Assembly: GCA_029339195.1 (NCBI GenBank) | Contig: JAPTJF010000391.1 | Span: forward strand, 1 to 61,118 | DNA length: 61,118 bases | Source of the DNA: Micractinium sp. NFX-FRZ | Taxonomy: Eukaryota > Chlorophyta > Trebouxiophyceae > Chlorellales > Chlorellaceae | Direction: 5' to 3' | Shown: positions 1-11,403 of the stretch, in pieces | Numbering within the stretch: the stretch's first letter is position 1 | How the letters are laid out: each line of letters starts with the position of its first letter | Notes under the pieces: model-generated | The model's input: the letters and a program-made list of their open reading frames with translations, nothing else | The model's database searches: none | What the model was told of the DNA's origin: nothing | Program-made: the position numbers and the translations under genes

Positions 1-26
1 GGGGGGGGGCGGGGGGGGGGGGGGGG

Positions 27-60
<34 letters not shown>
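1..60. repeat. Poly-G run at window edge
   Basis: Sixty bases that are all G except C at positions 10 and 27. It is either a genuine G-run of the kind common in introns here or an assembly/sequencing edge artefact. It does not match a telomere unit (plant/algal telomeres carry T and A bases). Confidence 0.85.
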
Positions 61-61
<1 letters not shown>

Positions 62-569
62 AAGGGGGGCAGGGAGGGCAGGGTGAAGAGGAGGGTGAAG
101 AGGAGGGAGTAGAGGAGGAGGGGCGGGTAGAGATGAATAGGTTGGGTTGGGGAGGGGTGGTAGAAGAGGGAGCGAGGAGGGGCGGGTACGGGAGAGCGGA
201 ATGTAAGGTGCAGAGAGGGCAGGGTGGAGCAGGGGGCAGAGCTGAGGAAGGCTGCCAACCATCCCAGCCGCTGACAAAGTGCACCCAGCTGGGCAGGCAG
301 GCTGCCCAGCCGCCACAACAACCGTTTGCCTGCCTGCACCACCCACACCGCATCATCCGCCCTGCCTGCACCCACACCCTCACTACATCCCCACCACACC
401 ACATCACGGCTCCTCACTACATCCCCACCACACCACATCATGCGCTCCACGCTGCCTCCCCCACCCACCCAACTGCTCCACCAAACTCTCAAACTGGTGC
501 CTGCAGGGCCACCCATATCTGAGTTCCTGCCACCGCCTGGCCTGCCCACCCAAGGCCCAGCCAGCGCAC

Positions 570-3500
570 CTTCCACTTGACCTGCTCGGTGCCGCGGAAG
601 GCGATGCACACCTCGCGGGTGCCCCGGTTCCAAAACATCCACGCCTGGCAGGGTGGGCGGCGGGGGGCAGGTGGAGTGTGGTGGGGGAAGGTCAGTTGGC
701 GGGGAAGGGCGTCGAGCAGAGCGGGGTTGGTGGAGCTGCTATGCGCGTCCACTCTCCTGTGCACATTTGGGCTGGTGGCAGGCTGCCAAGGCTGCCACTG
801 CCAACCCCGCTCCATACAGCCTTATCCCAGCTGCTCCAGTTTCCCCACGCTGCGCTCCCAGTAGCAGCACTCCCCACCCCTTCCCCGCCACGCTTAAACC
901 ACCACCTCCTGCCCCCCACCCCCCAGCCCCGCACAGCGCCACCTCCCCCCCACCTGCGTGTCTGTGTCGGGGTTGTCCACGTAAGCCACCGGGTCGAACA
1001 TCGTGTCTGCCACGCTCATCACCGCTTTCTGGGGAGGGGGGCAGAGGTGCAAGAAGGAGCAGGTTGGGCAAGCCAGCCAGTGCGTCTGCCGCGCTGATCA
1101 CCGCTTTCTGGGAAGGGAGCAAGGGAAGAAGGGAGGGTTGGCAGGAAGAGGGGGGAGGCAGCCAGTCAGTCCAACACGGCACCAGCCACGCTCAACATTT
1201 TGGAGAAGGAGCTGGGGCAGGCAGAGAAACGAGGGTGACGGGGCCAGTGGGAGCCAGCGCGGCCAGGGCAGAGATGCCAGGTGTGCATGGCACGTGCTTG
1301 CCTCCCGCGCTCACTCCTTTGCCCGCTACGCAGCACCCGCCCACGCACAGCCACACGCACCTGCAGGGTGCGCCACTCGCTGCCCGTGATGGTTGCGGGC
1401 GGGGAGCCCAGCACGGGGCCCCCCATGCTGGGCGCTGCCGCCTCCCCGGCCAGCACGTCGTCAAATGGGAGGAAGCGGAGGGAGAGGGAGATGGTGCCGG
1501 CGGGGCCCTTGGGGCCCCTGCACAGCAGCGAGGGGCCAGGCAGGCAGGGTGGTTCAGGGGGTGGAGAGGTCTGGTGGGAGGCGGGCGGGCAGTGGGGGGG
1601 GGAGTACCTTCCGGGTTGCGGCATGCGGGGGTGCCAGCCTGGGATAGGGACCGCCCGGCTAACCTCACACCCCAAGACACCCGCTGACTCTTAGCTCCCT
1701 CGCCACGTCGCGGGCCAGCCCTGCACCGCCCCCACCCTCACCCACCCACCCACCCCACCTCAGCGGCAGCTCCATCTCATGGCTGCTGCCGTCCACCAAG
1801 TCCTGCAGCACAACACAGCACAGCATGGTCAGCACAGCACAGCACAGCACAGAGTGGTCAGCATGGCAACAGCGCAACAAGGGATTGACAGCAGTCCCCC
1901 TCCTCACCAAACTGCCCGTCTGCAGTGGCACCACCGTCCGCTGTCCTCCCTGCCCCTGGCCACCATACTGCCACCCTCAGCCACCCACGCCACCCCACCT
2001 GCAGGCCCCGCATGGTGCTCCCCAGCAGGTCGTCCGACTTGCCCACGTCAGCGTCCAGCACACGCACCGTCAGCCGCTGGCTGGCGGGGTCGCTGCACGG
2101 CCATAACAACAGAAGGGGCAGGGGGCAGGCGGCGTCATACATAGGGCGGCAGGGCACGGCATGCTGAAGGGACAAGTCTGAATGTGTGAAGGATTGGCAC
2201 GATTTCCTAGCCCCCTTCCATACGGCACCCCACGCCACACCAGCACAGCCTGAGCCTCTCGGCGCTCCCACCACCCTCTCCCGCCCCACCTCCTCTCCCG
2301 CCCCGCCTTTTATAGCACAGTTGCCTCTTCTCTTACCATGCCGCAACCCACCCACCCACCTCACAAACAGGTGCAGCGTCTCGTCCCAGCACGGCTGCAG
2401 GTCCTGCTGCACCACAGCAGTGGCGCCCGCTGAGTCGCCGATGGCGACGACGGCGTAGGGGTCGCTCTTGGCGCCGGGCCACCACTGCGGGTCGGGCGCG
2501 TGGAGGAGAAAGGATGGTGAAGGCAGCAGGTGAGGGGGCAAGGAGGAGGAGGGAGAGGGAGGACGGCGAGGCGGGATGGTGAGGCGCAGGGCCGGGTGGG
2601 AATGAGCAGAAGAGGTGGGGAGGCGTGAGGGATGCTGCCCTGCCGTGTGCCCCCTGTGCACATGAGATGTGGCCGGCCTGCAGGCAGTGCAGGCATGCAC
2701 GCGCCCCATGCGCCTTGCAAGCCCCTGCTCCCAATCCCTGCATCTGAAGCACCTCCACCGCCCTGAGGGGCAGGGGGGTGGGCTCACGTCGGCAGCGGGC
2801 AGGTCTGAGGCCGACTTGACGGTGACCTCCATCAGCCCGGCATACTTTTCGCGCAGAAAGTCCCTGCAAGGAAGGGATACGATGTGAAGTGACAGTGATT
2901 TGGTTGTAATGTCGTGTCATGCGGTCGTCACAAAATGTGGTGCACCAAGGTTTGACGCGAGGCGATGTGATTTAGTGCGATGTGGTGTGGTGTGCCTACA
3001 CCGGGAGGCAGCAGGGGCAAAAAAACCTCCCCCGCAGGCACGCCATGACCAGCCACGCCAGGTCGGGAGGGCCGGCCAGCTGTGGCGCTGCTCTGCCCAG
3101 CACGCCGCCCTCCTCCTCGCCAGTGCCTGCCCACCTTCCTGTCTGTACCTGCACCCCCCGCCCCCCGCCCTCCCCGCCGCGTCACCACCCTCCCCGCCAC
3201 GTCATCCCCCCTCCCCGCCACGTCCTCCCCCACAGCCTCACTTGTCTACAAACGTGACCTCCGTGCCCCCCATGGACCGCATGCGCAGGCTGGGCGCCTC
3301 TGCACCCTCCACATCCACGTCGTTGTAGGCCTGCAGGGGGGAGGCGGCAGGGACGCATCATGAAGACAGAGGCAGGGGAGGCGCTTGGAGGGCAGAGGGT
3401 AGGGAGAAGTGGTTGGGGTGCGGAAACAGAGCCAGGACCCTGGGGGGCCGCCAATCCTGGGTGTCAGCATGGCGCCTGCAGGGGAGGCGGGTGTGGCGAT

Positions 3501-4081
3501 GGACGCAGGGCGGGAAAAAGGCATATAGTGCAGAGGCGGAGCGCGGCATTGCTGGTGGTAGGGACTGGCAGAGGGGTGCCCGAGCTGTGAGGCACACATT
3601 GGCCTGACATGAACATGCAGGCGGCGCTTCCGCTTTGATGGCCCCACCTCAAAAGCGCAGCCCGCCAGCGCTAGGCCCAGCTTCCAGTCAAATGCGGTGC
3701 TGGGGTCGTCCACGGGAGCTTCCGCTGCCGCCTCTGCTGCCGATGCTGCTGCCACAGTCCTTGGCTGGGAGGCGGGAGGCTGGGAGGCGCGCGTGCGGCG
3801 CGGCACGCCAGCAGCGCTGCAGCAGGGTGGTAGGGTGTGTCGTTCAGCGCATGTCAACGGATGGGCATGGGTGGTGCAAGGTTGGTGCATTTTCAAGACG
3901 AGCACTAAACAACTCACTCATTGCTGTGCCAGCCTGCCTGGTGGGGCACAAGCCGGCACTCCGGCTGCCGCCGCCGCCGCCGGTGTGGCACTGGCGGCAG
4001 TAGCGCCGCCCATTGTCCCCGCACGCCGCAGCCCGCAAGTGCCGCTGGCGCAATGCCAGCAACAGCTCCCGGGGCGGGCAT
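570..4081 (-). CDS. C2 domain plus lipase class 3 protein (partial, 3' end off window)
   Basis: Ten exons chain in phase: 4081-3918, 3816-3648, 3330-3242, 2863-2788, 2484-2360, 2092-1999, 1802-1759, 1517-1361, 1028-954, 644-570 (356 codons so far). The start ATG at 4081 is the first true ATG in the frame; it opens an Ala/Arg-rich leader that could be a transit peptide. Next comes a C2 domain (MEVTVKSASDLPAAD, then KSDPYAVVAIGDS, then RLTVRVLDADVGKSDDLLG), a Ca2+/lipid-binding fold with acidic loop residues. The last exons start a lipase class 3 alpha/beta-hydrolase domain (REVCIAFRGTEQVKWK). The GxSxG nucleophile is not inside the window, and I find no further exon in 1-569, so the gene continues to the left. 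Domain order matches the plant C2-lipase family that includes Arabidopsis At4g13550 (HIL1, a plastid galactolipid lipase); activity on membrane glycerolipids is inferred from family. Divergent from the next gene. Confidence 0.85.
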
Positions 4082-4986
4082 TATGAGGGCAAGGAGGCTG
4101 CTTTCACAGGATGCTTCTGTGTGTGGCTCGCGTCCAAGCCAGGAGGGTTCTGTGCCCTGCTGGTGCGCCTGCCGGCTGCCTGCAATTGCAATCAGATCGA
4201 TTTGCCGACACACCCTTCAACAGCAGACATCCTCGAGGGTGAGGCACCCCACGTGCCAACCTCCGCCAGCGGGGCAAAACCTCAACCCTTGAGGAACGCC
4301 TCTGGGAGCAGCTCATAGTCCTTCAAGTGCACCTTTACAATCCTGCAAGGCCCTTGTAACAAAATGCGCTCATCTGTGCGCCGAAGGCAAGGATGCAGCC
4401 TGCCACATGTGAGCGCATGGCGCACACCGTGATGCCTGCGTGCTGTTGCCCACCAGTGTCGAAACTCAGGGCGGTTACGTTGACTGTTGCCGCGTTCTCC
4501 ACGGTGGAAATGACTGAGTTGGCATTCCCATCAGCAGGTTGATGCATTGCCAGAGGCACAAGCGGCGAACGGTCAAAACTCACTCCCCTCGCCTCTGCAG
4601 GGACAATGCTGGCTTGTCCCCAGGCACGTCAACTTGCTGCCTCGCTGATATATATTCAGGTTTGCTCCTCTTCAAAGAATTGAATTCCGGTTCAAGGGGA
4701 AGGTAGGATAGCGTGTGCACCGCGCCGGGGCCACACTTCTGCCTGCTTGCGCTGGCGCCTGAATGAGCGCCTGCTAAAGACAGCTTGGTGCGCCCCAACT
4801 CTATCAACTGCACGGTTATCACAGCTTCCTCATACAGTACTTGTTGGAAAATCAATTGTTGTAAACAGAACCAGATGCTGGCTTGCGCGCACTGTGGCGC
4901 CACAGAGCGGTGCCAAGGTGGCGGGACCCTGCAGCGCCAGGGTTGTTGGCCGCGGCACAGCGCACACCTCTTTGATCGCGCTTGCC
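4082..4986. promoter_or_regulatory. Divergent intergenic region, C2-lipase / alpha-beta hydrolase
   Basis: About 0.9 kb between two divergent start codons. It is less GC-rich than the genes. An AT-rich stretch near 4647-4656 (ATATATATTC) is TATA-like for the rightward gene, but no motif is decisive. An in-frame upstream ATG at 4747 exists for the hydrolase; I see no other gene here. Confidence 0.5.
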
Positions 4987-7900
4987 ATGCTCTCAGTATC
5001 GCTTTGCAGCAGCAGACGGTCCAGCTGCGAACGCTTTCCGACGCACCGCTCTCAGCTGACCGCCGCTCGCCTCGCCCAAAGCCCCGCAGACCTCTGTGTG
5101 AGGAGGAAGCGGCGATCAGGCAGCAACGCCAGGCAGCAGATCGCCTGCGCAGGCGACGCCAGTGGCGGTGGCGGGATGGCGGCGGCAGCGGCAGAGGCAC
5201 CAGCAGCAGGTGCGTGGTGCCGGCAGCATGCAATGCTGCACTTCCAGAACTCGCCCGCCCTTGTGCTGGACCTGGACCTGCAGAGGGAAGTGCATAGAAG
5301 CTGTTCTTTATCTCGGGTCGCCAGCCAACCCCACACCCGCGCCTCCAACTTCCTGGCCCCCGGCCCGCTGCCCGCTCCCTACACCGACGGTGTATCGACA
5401 CCCTGGGCGCACCCACCGCCCACCCGCTCCCCTGCATGCATTTGTGTGCCCTGCAGAGCCCCAAGAGCGGGAGCTGAGCTTTGTTAACTCCAGGGGCGAG
5501 CGGCTGGCGGGCATCCTGCTGGACACCGGCTCCCAGGATGTCGTGGTGCTGTGCCACGGGTGCGCCGACTTGCTGGTGGTTGTGTGGGTGCGGCAGCCGG
5601 CCTGCAGGCGGGCTTGCTGCGTCTGGCCAGCGGGCTGGCGGTCTGCATGCTCACCTGCCCCCGCATTCATTGCACGCACCCGCTCTGAGGTTGCCCTGGT
5701 CCACATGCTTCTAATCGCCTTCGATTGCCCCCCAGACCCCTCGTCCCCTTATCCCTGCTCCAGCTACGTTGGCACCCACTCCATAAGCCATTCCCTGTTT
5801 GTGCGCTTGCGCTCATAGCCCTGCTGCCCCGACCCACACCTCTCCCATCCCTCTCCACTGCACTGCACCCCACCTCTGCCCTCCCACAGCTACGTCGCCA
5901 ACCACTCCATGTGCCAGTTCCCGCTGCTCGCGTCCGAGCTGGCGGCGGCGGGGGTGAGCAGCTTCCGCTTCGACCACCCCTGCGCCGTCTTCACGCGCAG
6001 CGAGCGGCGGGGGCCCTTCCTGATGGGGAACCACGCGGAGGAGGCGCAAGACATGCGGGATGCGGTGGACACCATGCGGGGGCTGGGCAAGCGGGTGGTG
6101 TGCCTGCTGGGGCACAGGTGCGGGGTGGGGGAGGGGGGTTGCGGGGGAAGGGTGGGGGGAGGGGTGGCGCCCACGGGGACAGCAGCAGCAGCAGCGGTGG
6201 GAAGGCGAGGTGGCGGCATGTGAGGGCAGCCGAAGCGGTGGCTGGCCGCAACGAGGGGCAGCCTGCTTGCTGGCATATGCGTGCTGAAGGCCCCCGCCGG
6301 CCATTCGCGCACCTGCGTCCTGCAACACAGCTGCTGCCCAGCTTCAGGCGCTTCTACTGCCCCCGTCACCTCCCCCGCCCCCTCTCGTGCCTCTCCTTTC
6401 CCTGCCAGCAGTAAGGGTGGCATCAATGTGTTGCTATTTGCCAGCCAGCACCACGACGTCCCCAAAATAGTCAACCTGGCGGGGCGGTTCAAGTGCAGGT
6501 GCGGGGTGGGGTGGGGTGGGCGTGGGTGGGGGTGGGGGCCCGCCGGGGGGCGTGGCCAGGGGACGGCGGTGCGGGGGAGGTAGCAGCAGTGTGGCAGGTT
6601 GCAGTGCTTGCTGGAGCACACCTGCGTGTGCACTACTGCTCCCTTGCCTGTGTGCCGCCTTTGCAGTCAGGGGGCACGGCGCAGCGCTTTGGAATCGCAA
6701 CAGCCTGGAGCTGGCAGGGAATCGTCACACACACGCATCCTTCTTCTGTTTGCCATCAACCTGCCTGCCTGCTTTTGATCCCGCCACACCCCACCCCACC
6801 CCCTCTTGGCTTGCCAGGGAGGGCACAAGCTGCAGCGGTTTGGCCCCGACAATATGAGCTGGCAGGCCCCAAGTTTCCTTTTGCTTGTCATCATCATGGT
6901 GCCTGGTATGTTCCTGCCGCCACACCCCCTCTGGCAGGGAGGGCACGCTGCAGCGGTTTGGTGCCGACATCCTGGAGCGGCTGGCGCGGGACAAGGCCAT
7001 CACTCGCAAGGAGGCGTGGGGGGAGTGGGTGATGACGGAGCAGGTGGGGCGGCTGGTGGCAGGGGTTGGGTGGCGCATCATGACAGATGGGGGCAGCTGG
7101 TGCCGCTTGGTATGTTGGGGAAAGTGGGTGGTGACGGAGCAGATTGGGTGCTGCCGGGTGGGCGGCGGTCAGTGGCGGCTGGTGCTGGTGGGTATCTGGA
7201 GGGAGTGGGTGGGTGATGGCAGCAGCTGGTGGGGACGCAGCAGGTGGCGCTCTCTTGCACTGACTGGCATGGGGTGCCACTATGACCTGCCTGCTGCTGC
7301 TAGGGTTGACATCAGTGGCTGCGCAACAATCTGTGCGGCTGTCCAGCTTGCTCCCCGCAACTTGCTTGCCTCCCCTCCGCCGTCTCCAGGCACTCGCACA
7401 TTCACGCACACTGCCCCTGCCCCTCCGTGCCCACCTCTCTTCTGCCCCCTGCTCCTCCCCTCCCTGCACGATGTCACGAGTCGCTGCAACCTGGGCAGCC
7501 TGCCCACCTGCAATATCTGCCCTCTCCTCCCCTTCCTCCTCCCCCCTGCCCGCCCCCCAGGATGTCCTCAACCGCTGCAACCTGGACACTGAGTCGCTGG
7601 CGCGCAGCATACCGCCCAGCGTGCAGATGCTGTGCCTGCACGGCACCGGGGACCGCACCATCCCATACCAGGTGGGGGCAGCTGCCGGGTGCCTCACTGC
7701 ACACGTGTGCAGGCAGCAGAAGTGTTCAACATCCCACCCACTTGGCTCACCCCTGTCTCACCTGAACAGGGGCGGAGCAGCGCCCTTCACTGCCGCCCCA
7801 CACCTGGCCCATCCATCCACCCCTCCACTCTGTACACCACCGTCGCAGCGCTCTGCGCGCTGTCCCGCGTGGCTCCCAGCCCCGCCCACCCCCCGCCGCC

Positions 7901-8084
7901 GGCCGTGCGCTGACCTGGCTCATCCCCCTGCCTGCCGCCACCGCTGGCGCAGGAGTCGGAGCTGTGCGCGTCCCTGGTGCCCAGCAGCCGCCTGGTGCTG
8001 GTGGAGGGGGCGGACCACAACTTCTCGACGCCGCAGGCGGGCGCCGAGATGGCGGCGCGGGTGGTGGAGTTTGTGCTGAGCTGA
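4987..8084 (+). CDS. Alpha/beta hydrolase (serine esterase family), probably organelle-targeted
   Basis: Seven exons chain in phase to a 329-residue protein: 4987-5209, 5457-5559, 5890-6117, 6412-6498, 6938-7043, 7561-7671, 7953-8084. The first ~70 residues are Ser/Arg/Ala-rich, like a chloroplast or mitochondrial leader; the body starts at ERELSFVNSRGERLAGILL. The nucleophile elbow GHSKGG (Ser185) is created by splicing between exons 3 and 4; the acid is probably Asp280 (HGTGDRTIP) and the base His308 (VEGADHNFSTP). Sequence flow closely follows the plant esterase/lipase family of At3g47560/At3g47590, whose substrates are mostly unknown. The start could instead be the upstream in-frame ATG at 4747 or the inner one at 5176. 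Introns 2, 4, 5 and 6 contain degraded copies of neighbouring exon edges (see findings). Head-to-head with the C2-lipase, tail-to-tail with the peroxidase. Confidence 0.9.
5761..5797 (+). repeat. Exon-edge echo in hydrolase intron 2
   Basis: Degraded copy of the acceptor end of exon 3 (5887-5922), including the CAG splice site and CTACGT, 126 bases upstream of the real one. About 28 of 36 aligned bases agree by eye. Confidence 0.75.
6661..6866 (+). repeat. Two exon-edge echoes in hydrolase intron 4
   Basis: Two degraded copies (about 6661-6718 and 6811-6866) of the acceptor end of exon 5 (6931-6987). Both keep an AG, the GGGCAC core and a variant of GCAGCGGTTTGG, so three related blocks stand in a row before the functional exon. 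Confidence 0.8.
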
Positions 8085-8844
8085 GCCACCTCTCCGGGCT
8101 GGCGTGTGCATAGACACTTCGCCTGTACAAACCCTACCTGTACAAACCCTACCCAACACTGGACCCCCCCTAGTGTGGCTGGGCAGCTTGGTGGCAGCGG
8201 GGGTCGGGCAGGCTGCAAAGTGCGGTGGGCAGGGCACCAGCAATGGCACACGGGTCCACTTGGAAGTCTGTGCTCTTCCCACCAACCTCTCCTCACCCAA
8301 GCTACACAAGAACAAGACAGAAGCAGCGGTTACAGCTGCTGTCGCTAGCAGCAGGTGGCACAATCAGAGAGCACGCAAAGCAGCGTTTCCAGCAGAGGGC
8401 AGGGGTTGGTGGGGCGGCACGGTTGCAGGGCGATCACTCCATGCATCAGATTGGCATAAATACCGTGCCGCCTGCAAGCCTCTCAGCCCCTGCCTGACAG
8501 GCGCGCGCCGCAGCAATAAAACACACAGGTGCTGGCTGGCGTTTCATTCACAGGAGTTCATTGGGCAGCTTGCGGGGCCGGCCAGGGGTCGTCAGGAGCA
8601 AGGGCATCGATGCCGGCAGGTGGCCTACATAACCCACGCGCGAGCGCCTCAGGCGCTGTGTGTGCACATGCGCGCGCCAGCCGGTGCCGGGCTCGCTGCC
8701 CAGTCCCGTCTGCCCGCCTGCCTCGGCAGCCCTGGCTGGCTGAATGAAGGCCAGCGCCCAAGCTAGGGGTTCGGGGTCCCGCCGCCTCGGCTCCTGTCCC
8801 CGCCCCCTCCGCTCGCTAGGCGCCCCGGCTAGCTAGCTCCCCCT
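8085..8844. other. Convergent 3' region, hydrolase / peroxidase
   Basis: Non-coding spacer between two converging stop codons. A short direct repeat lies at about 8124-8153 (two copies of CCTGTACAAACCCTACC, the second reading on into AACACTGG). No clear TGTAA signal for either gene, no RNA gene and no domain-bearing frame seen. Confidence 0.6.
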
Positions 8845-9885
8845 TCACTTGCTGGGGGTGGGCGAGGCGGCGACCGCCCCCTCTGGGAAGGGCACCCCGA
8901 GCTCCAGCAGCTTGGAGAAGCTGGCGGCAAAGTCGGCGAAAAACTTCTCCTCGTCGGCCGCGTACTGCTGCACGTACGGCTTGAACTTCCTGCGGGGCAG
9001 TAAGGGGCAGGGAGGGGGCAGGGAGGGTGCAGTGGTGGACGCGGGACGAGTGCATGGCAAGCGGAGGAGGGAAGATGAGAGGGACAGGGGGCCGTGATGT
9101 TGGGCGAGAGCCGCAGGGCGAACGTGAGGTGCAAAGCTGGCGCCGGCGGGCAGAGGGGGACACATCTGGTGCAGGGGCCAAGCAGGCGGGCAGGCAGGCA
9201 GCATGTGCAGGGTGTGCCGCAGGGCACCTCCAGCCAAACTTGCTACTTCCTAGAGGCCCCGCAGCTGGGCCCTCCAACCGCGCAGCTGCCACTCCCCCAT
9301 GCCCTACTCCAGCACAGGCAGCAGCTCACTTGTCCCACAGCAGGTACCTGCAGGGGGGCAGGGGGGACGGAGGGGAGGGAGGCAGCAGGGCGGTTGAGTG
9401 GCCAGCCTGGCTACAGAAGCTGGCACGCGCAGCCGCGGAGGGGCACGCGCGGCATGCTTGCGGGCTGCCTACCCCCAGCCTCACATGCCTGTGTGGAGCG
9501 TCACGCGCTGCCCGCTCTGCCCCCCGCCTCAACAGGCCCATGCCGCGCCGCCCCTCTTCTCCCACGCCTTGCGTTCAGCTGCCCCCTCTCCTGCCAATCT
9601 CCCTCATCCCCCTGCCCCTCCCTCGGCATCAGCACACTTTGACATCAGCACACTTGACAGAAGGCACCCCCCCCTGCCTGCCCCGCCTCACATGTCGGTG
9701 TTGACAGCAGGCACCCCCCCTCCCTCTGCCCCGCCCGCCTCACATGTCGGTGTTGAGCATCATGAGCTGCCCGCTCTTGTCCTCGTACTGCAGGGGCCCG
9801 CTCCACTTCTTCTTGCGCCACTTGTTCTCTGTCAGCTCCTTGAAGTACAGGTTGCTGAAGGTGGTGGGGGCTGCCGGTTGAGGGT

Positions 9886-9919
<34 letters not shown>

Positions 9920-11370
9920 GAGGAGCAGGGTCAAAGCTTGCTTGCTTGCTGTCAGCACTCGTGATGAGGTGAAAGGAAACGCAGAGGGCCACTTGTGCTC
10001 AGCCTGCGCATGGGCGTCGTGCAGGTCGCTGAAGGGTGGTGGGTGGGAGCTGGCGCGCGGTGCCGGGGGAGGCAAGAAATGGGCGCAGGGGGCACGGGGG
10101 TGGGTTGTGGGCAGCAGGGCAGAGGGGCGCCTGCCTGCCTGCCTGCCTGCCTCCTCGCAGGGAGCCTCTGCACTGAGCTGTGTTGAGCCATCTTCACCCA
10201 AAGAGTGGTGGAACACGTGCCGGCTGGCGCCTGTTTCCCTCTCCTCCTCACACCGTAGCCCAGGACGGCTCGATGGCTACGAGAGCTGCAGAGGCGCGAC
10301 CCTCCCCCACCCAAGCCCGCCCTCCCGGCCACCACACCCCAATGCCCAGGCACCCCCACCCACCGTTGGTCCAGGGGCCCACAAAGCCGGAGCGGTCGGC
10401 GTGGCAGCGGCCCAGGGTGTGGGCGCCGCACAGGGCAACAATCTCCTGGTCGTTGAACCCCATGCTGCGGAGGGAGGCAAGACACAAGGGGCGTGGTTGT
10501 GAGTCGCTCAGTGCCACTACAGCAATTACAGATGTGGAGCGCCGGCCTCTCCTGGCAGTCCCCCCCCCCCAAGCTGCAAGTTGTGTGTGCTAGAACCGGG
10601 GAGGGGGGGAGGGGATGGCATGTGTTTAAAGCACCCAGTGAAGATGTATTGCGCATCTGTCCATCTAGTGAGTCAACCCGCTGCAGCTGCATTGCAGTGA
10701 GAGCGCGCGGAAGCAAGCCGCCCGCTTGCCTGCTTGGCCGCCTCCTTCCCTCCTGCCTGCCTGCCTGCTTGCCTGCCAATCGATCAGCTGATGCCCCACT
10801 GAAACACGGTCTGGCGCCGGCTGCAGCCTGTGGTGCAACCCCACCACTCCCACCCAGCACTGCCCTTCTCTCTCCCTGCCCCTGCCCCTGCGCTTCTTCC
10901 TGGCTCAGTGATGGGCCACGTGCAGGCCAGCACACTCCTTCCTAACCGGTTACCTCCTGCCCTGTTCCCCCCTCCCTGCCACTCGCCCCACCCCTCCAGC
11001 CCCACCCTCCCCGCCAGGCTCACCGGTAGAAGATGTCGCGCACGTGCTTGGCGTCCTTGTCCCCGTCGGGCAGGCGGCCGTCGGGCAGCGCCACAAACTG
11101 CTCGGGGGCGTGGTCGGAGCGGCCGGGGCGCCAGGGGATGTGGGGGCCTGCAAGGGGGGGAGGGGGGCGGGGGGAGGGGAGGGCAGGGGCTTGAGCCTTG
11201 GGGCACCAGGGCGCGGGGCTCCACGGTAGACTACAGGATGTGATGCAGAGAATTCACACGGTGACAGCGAGCGACCTGCTTGGCCGGCCGCACTCGGTGC
11301 GTCCCGCCAGCATTCCAGCCCCGCCCTGCCGAGGTGCAGCGGGCGGCACGGCCCCAATGCGTAGCCATCA

Positions 11371-11403
<33 letters not shown>

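Noticed and set aside
1..60. Possible telomere or quadruplex array
   Set aside because: The run is almost pure G without the T/A spacing of known telomere units; an edge artefact or ordinary G-run is more likely.
5162..5559. Unspliced reading of the hydrolase from 5162 through exon 2
   Set aside because: A frame is open, but the stretch 5210-5456 has intron composition, a consensus donor CAG|GTGCGT and acceptor CTGCAG, and splicing restores the correct phase from the upstream leader.
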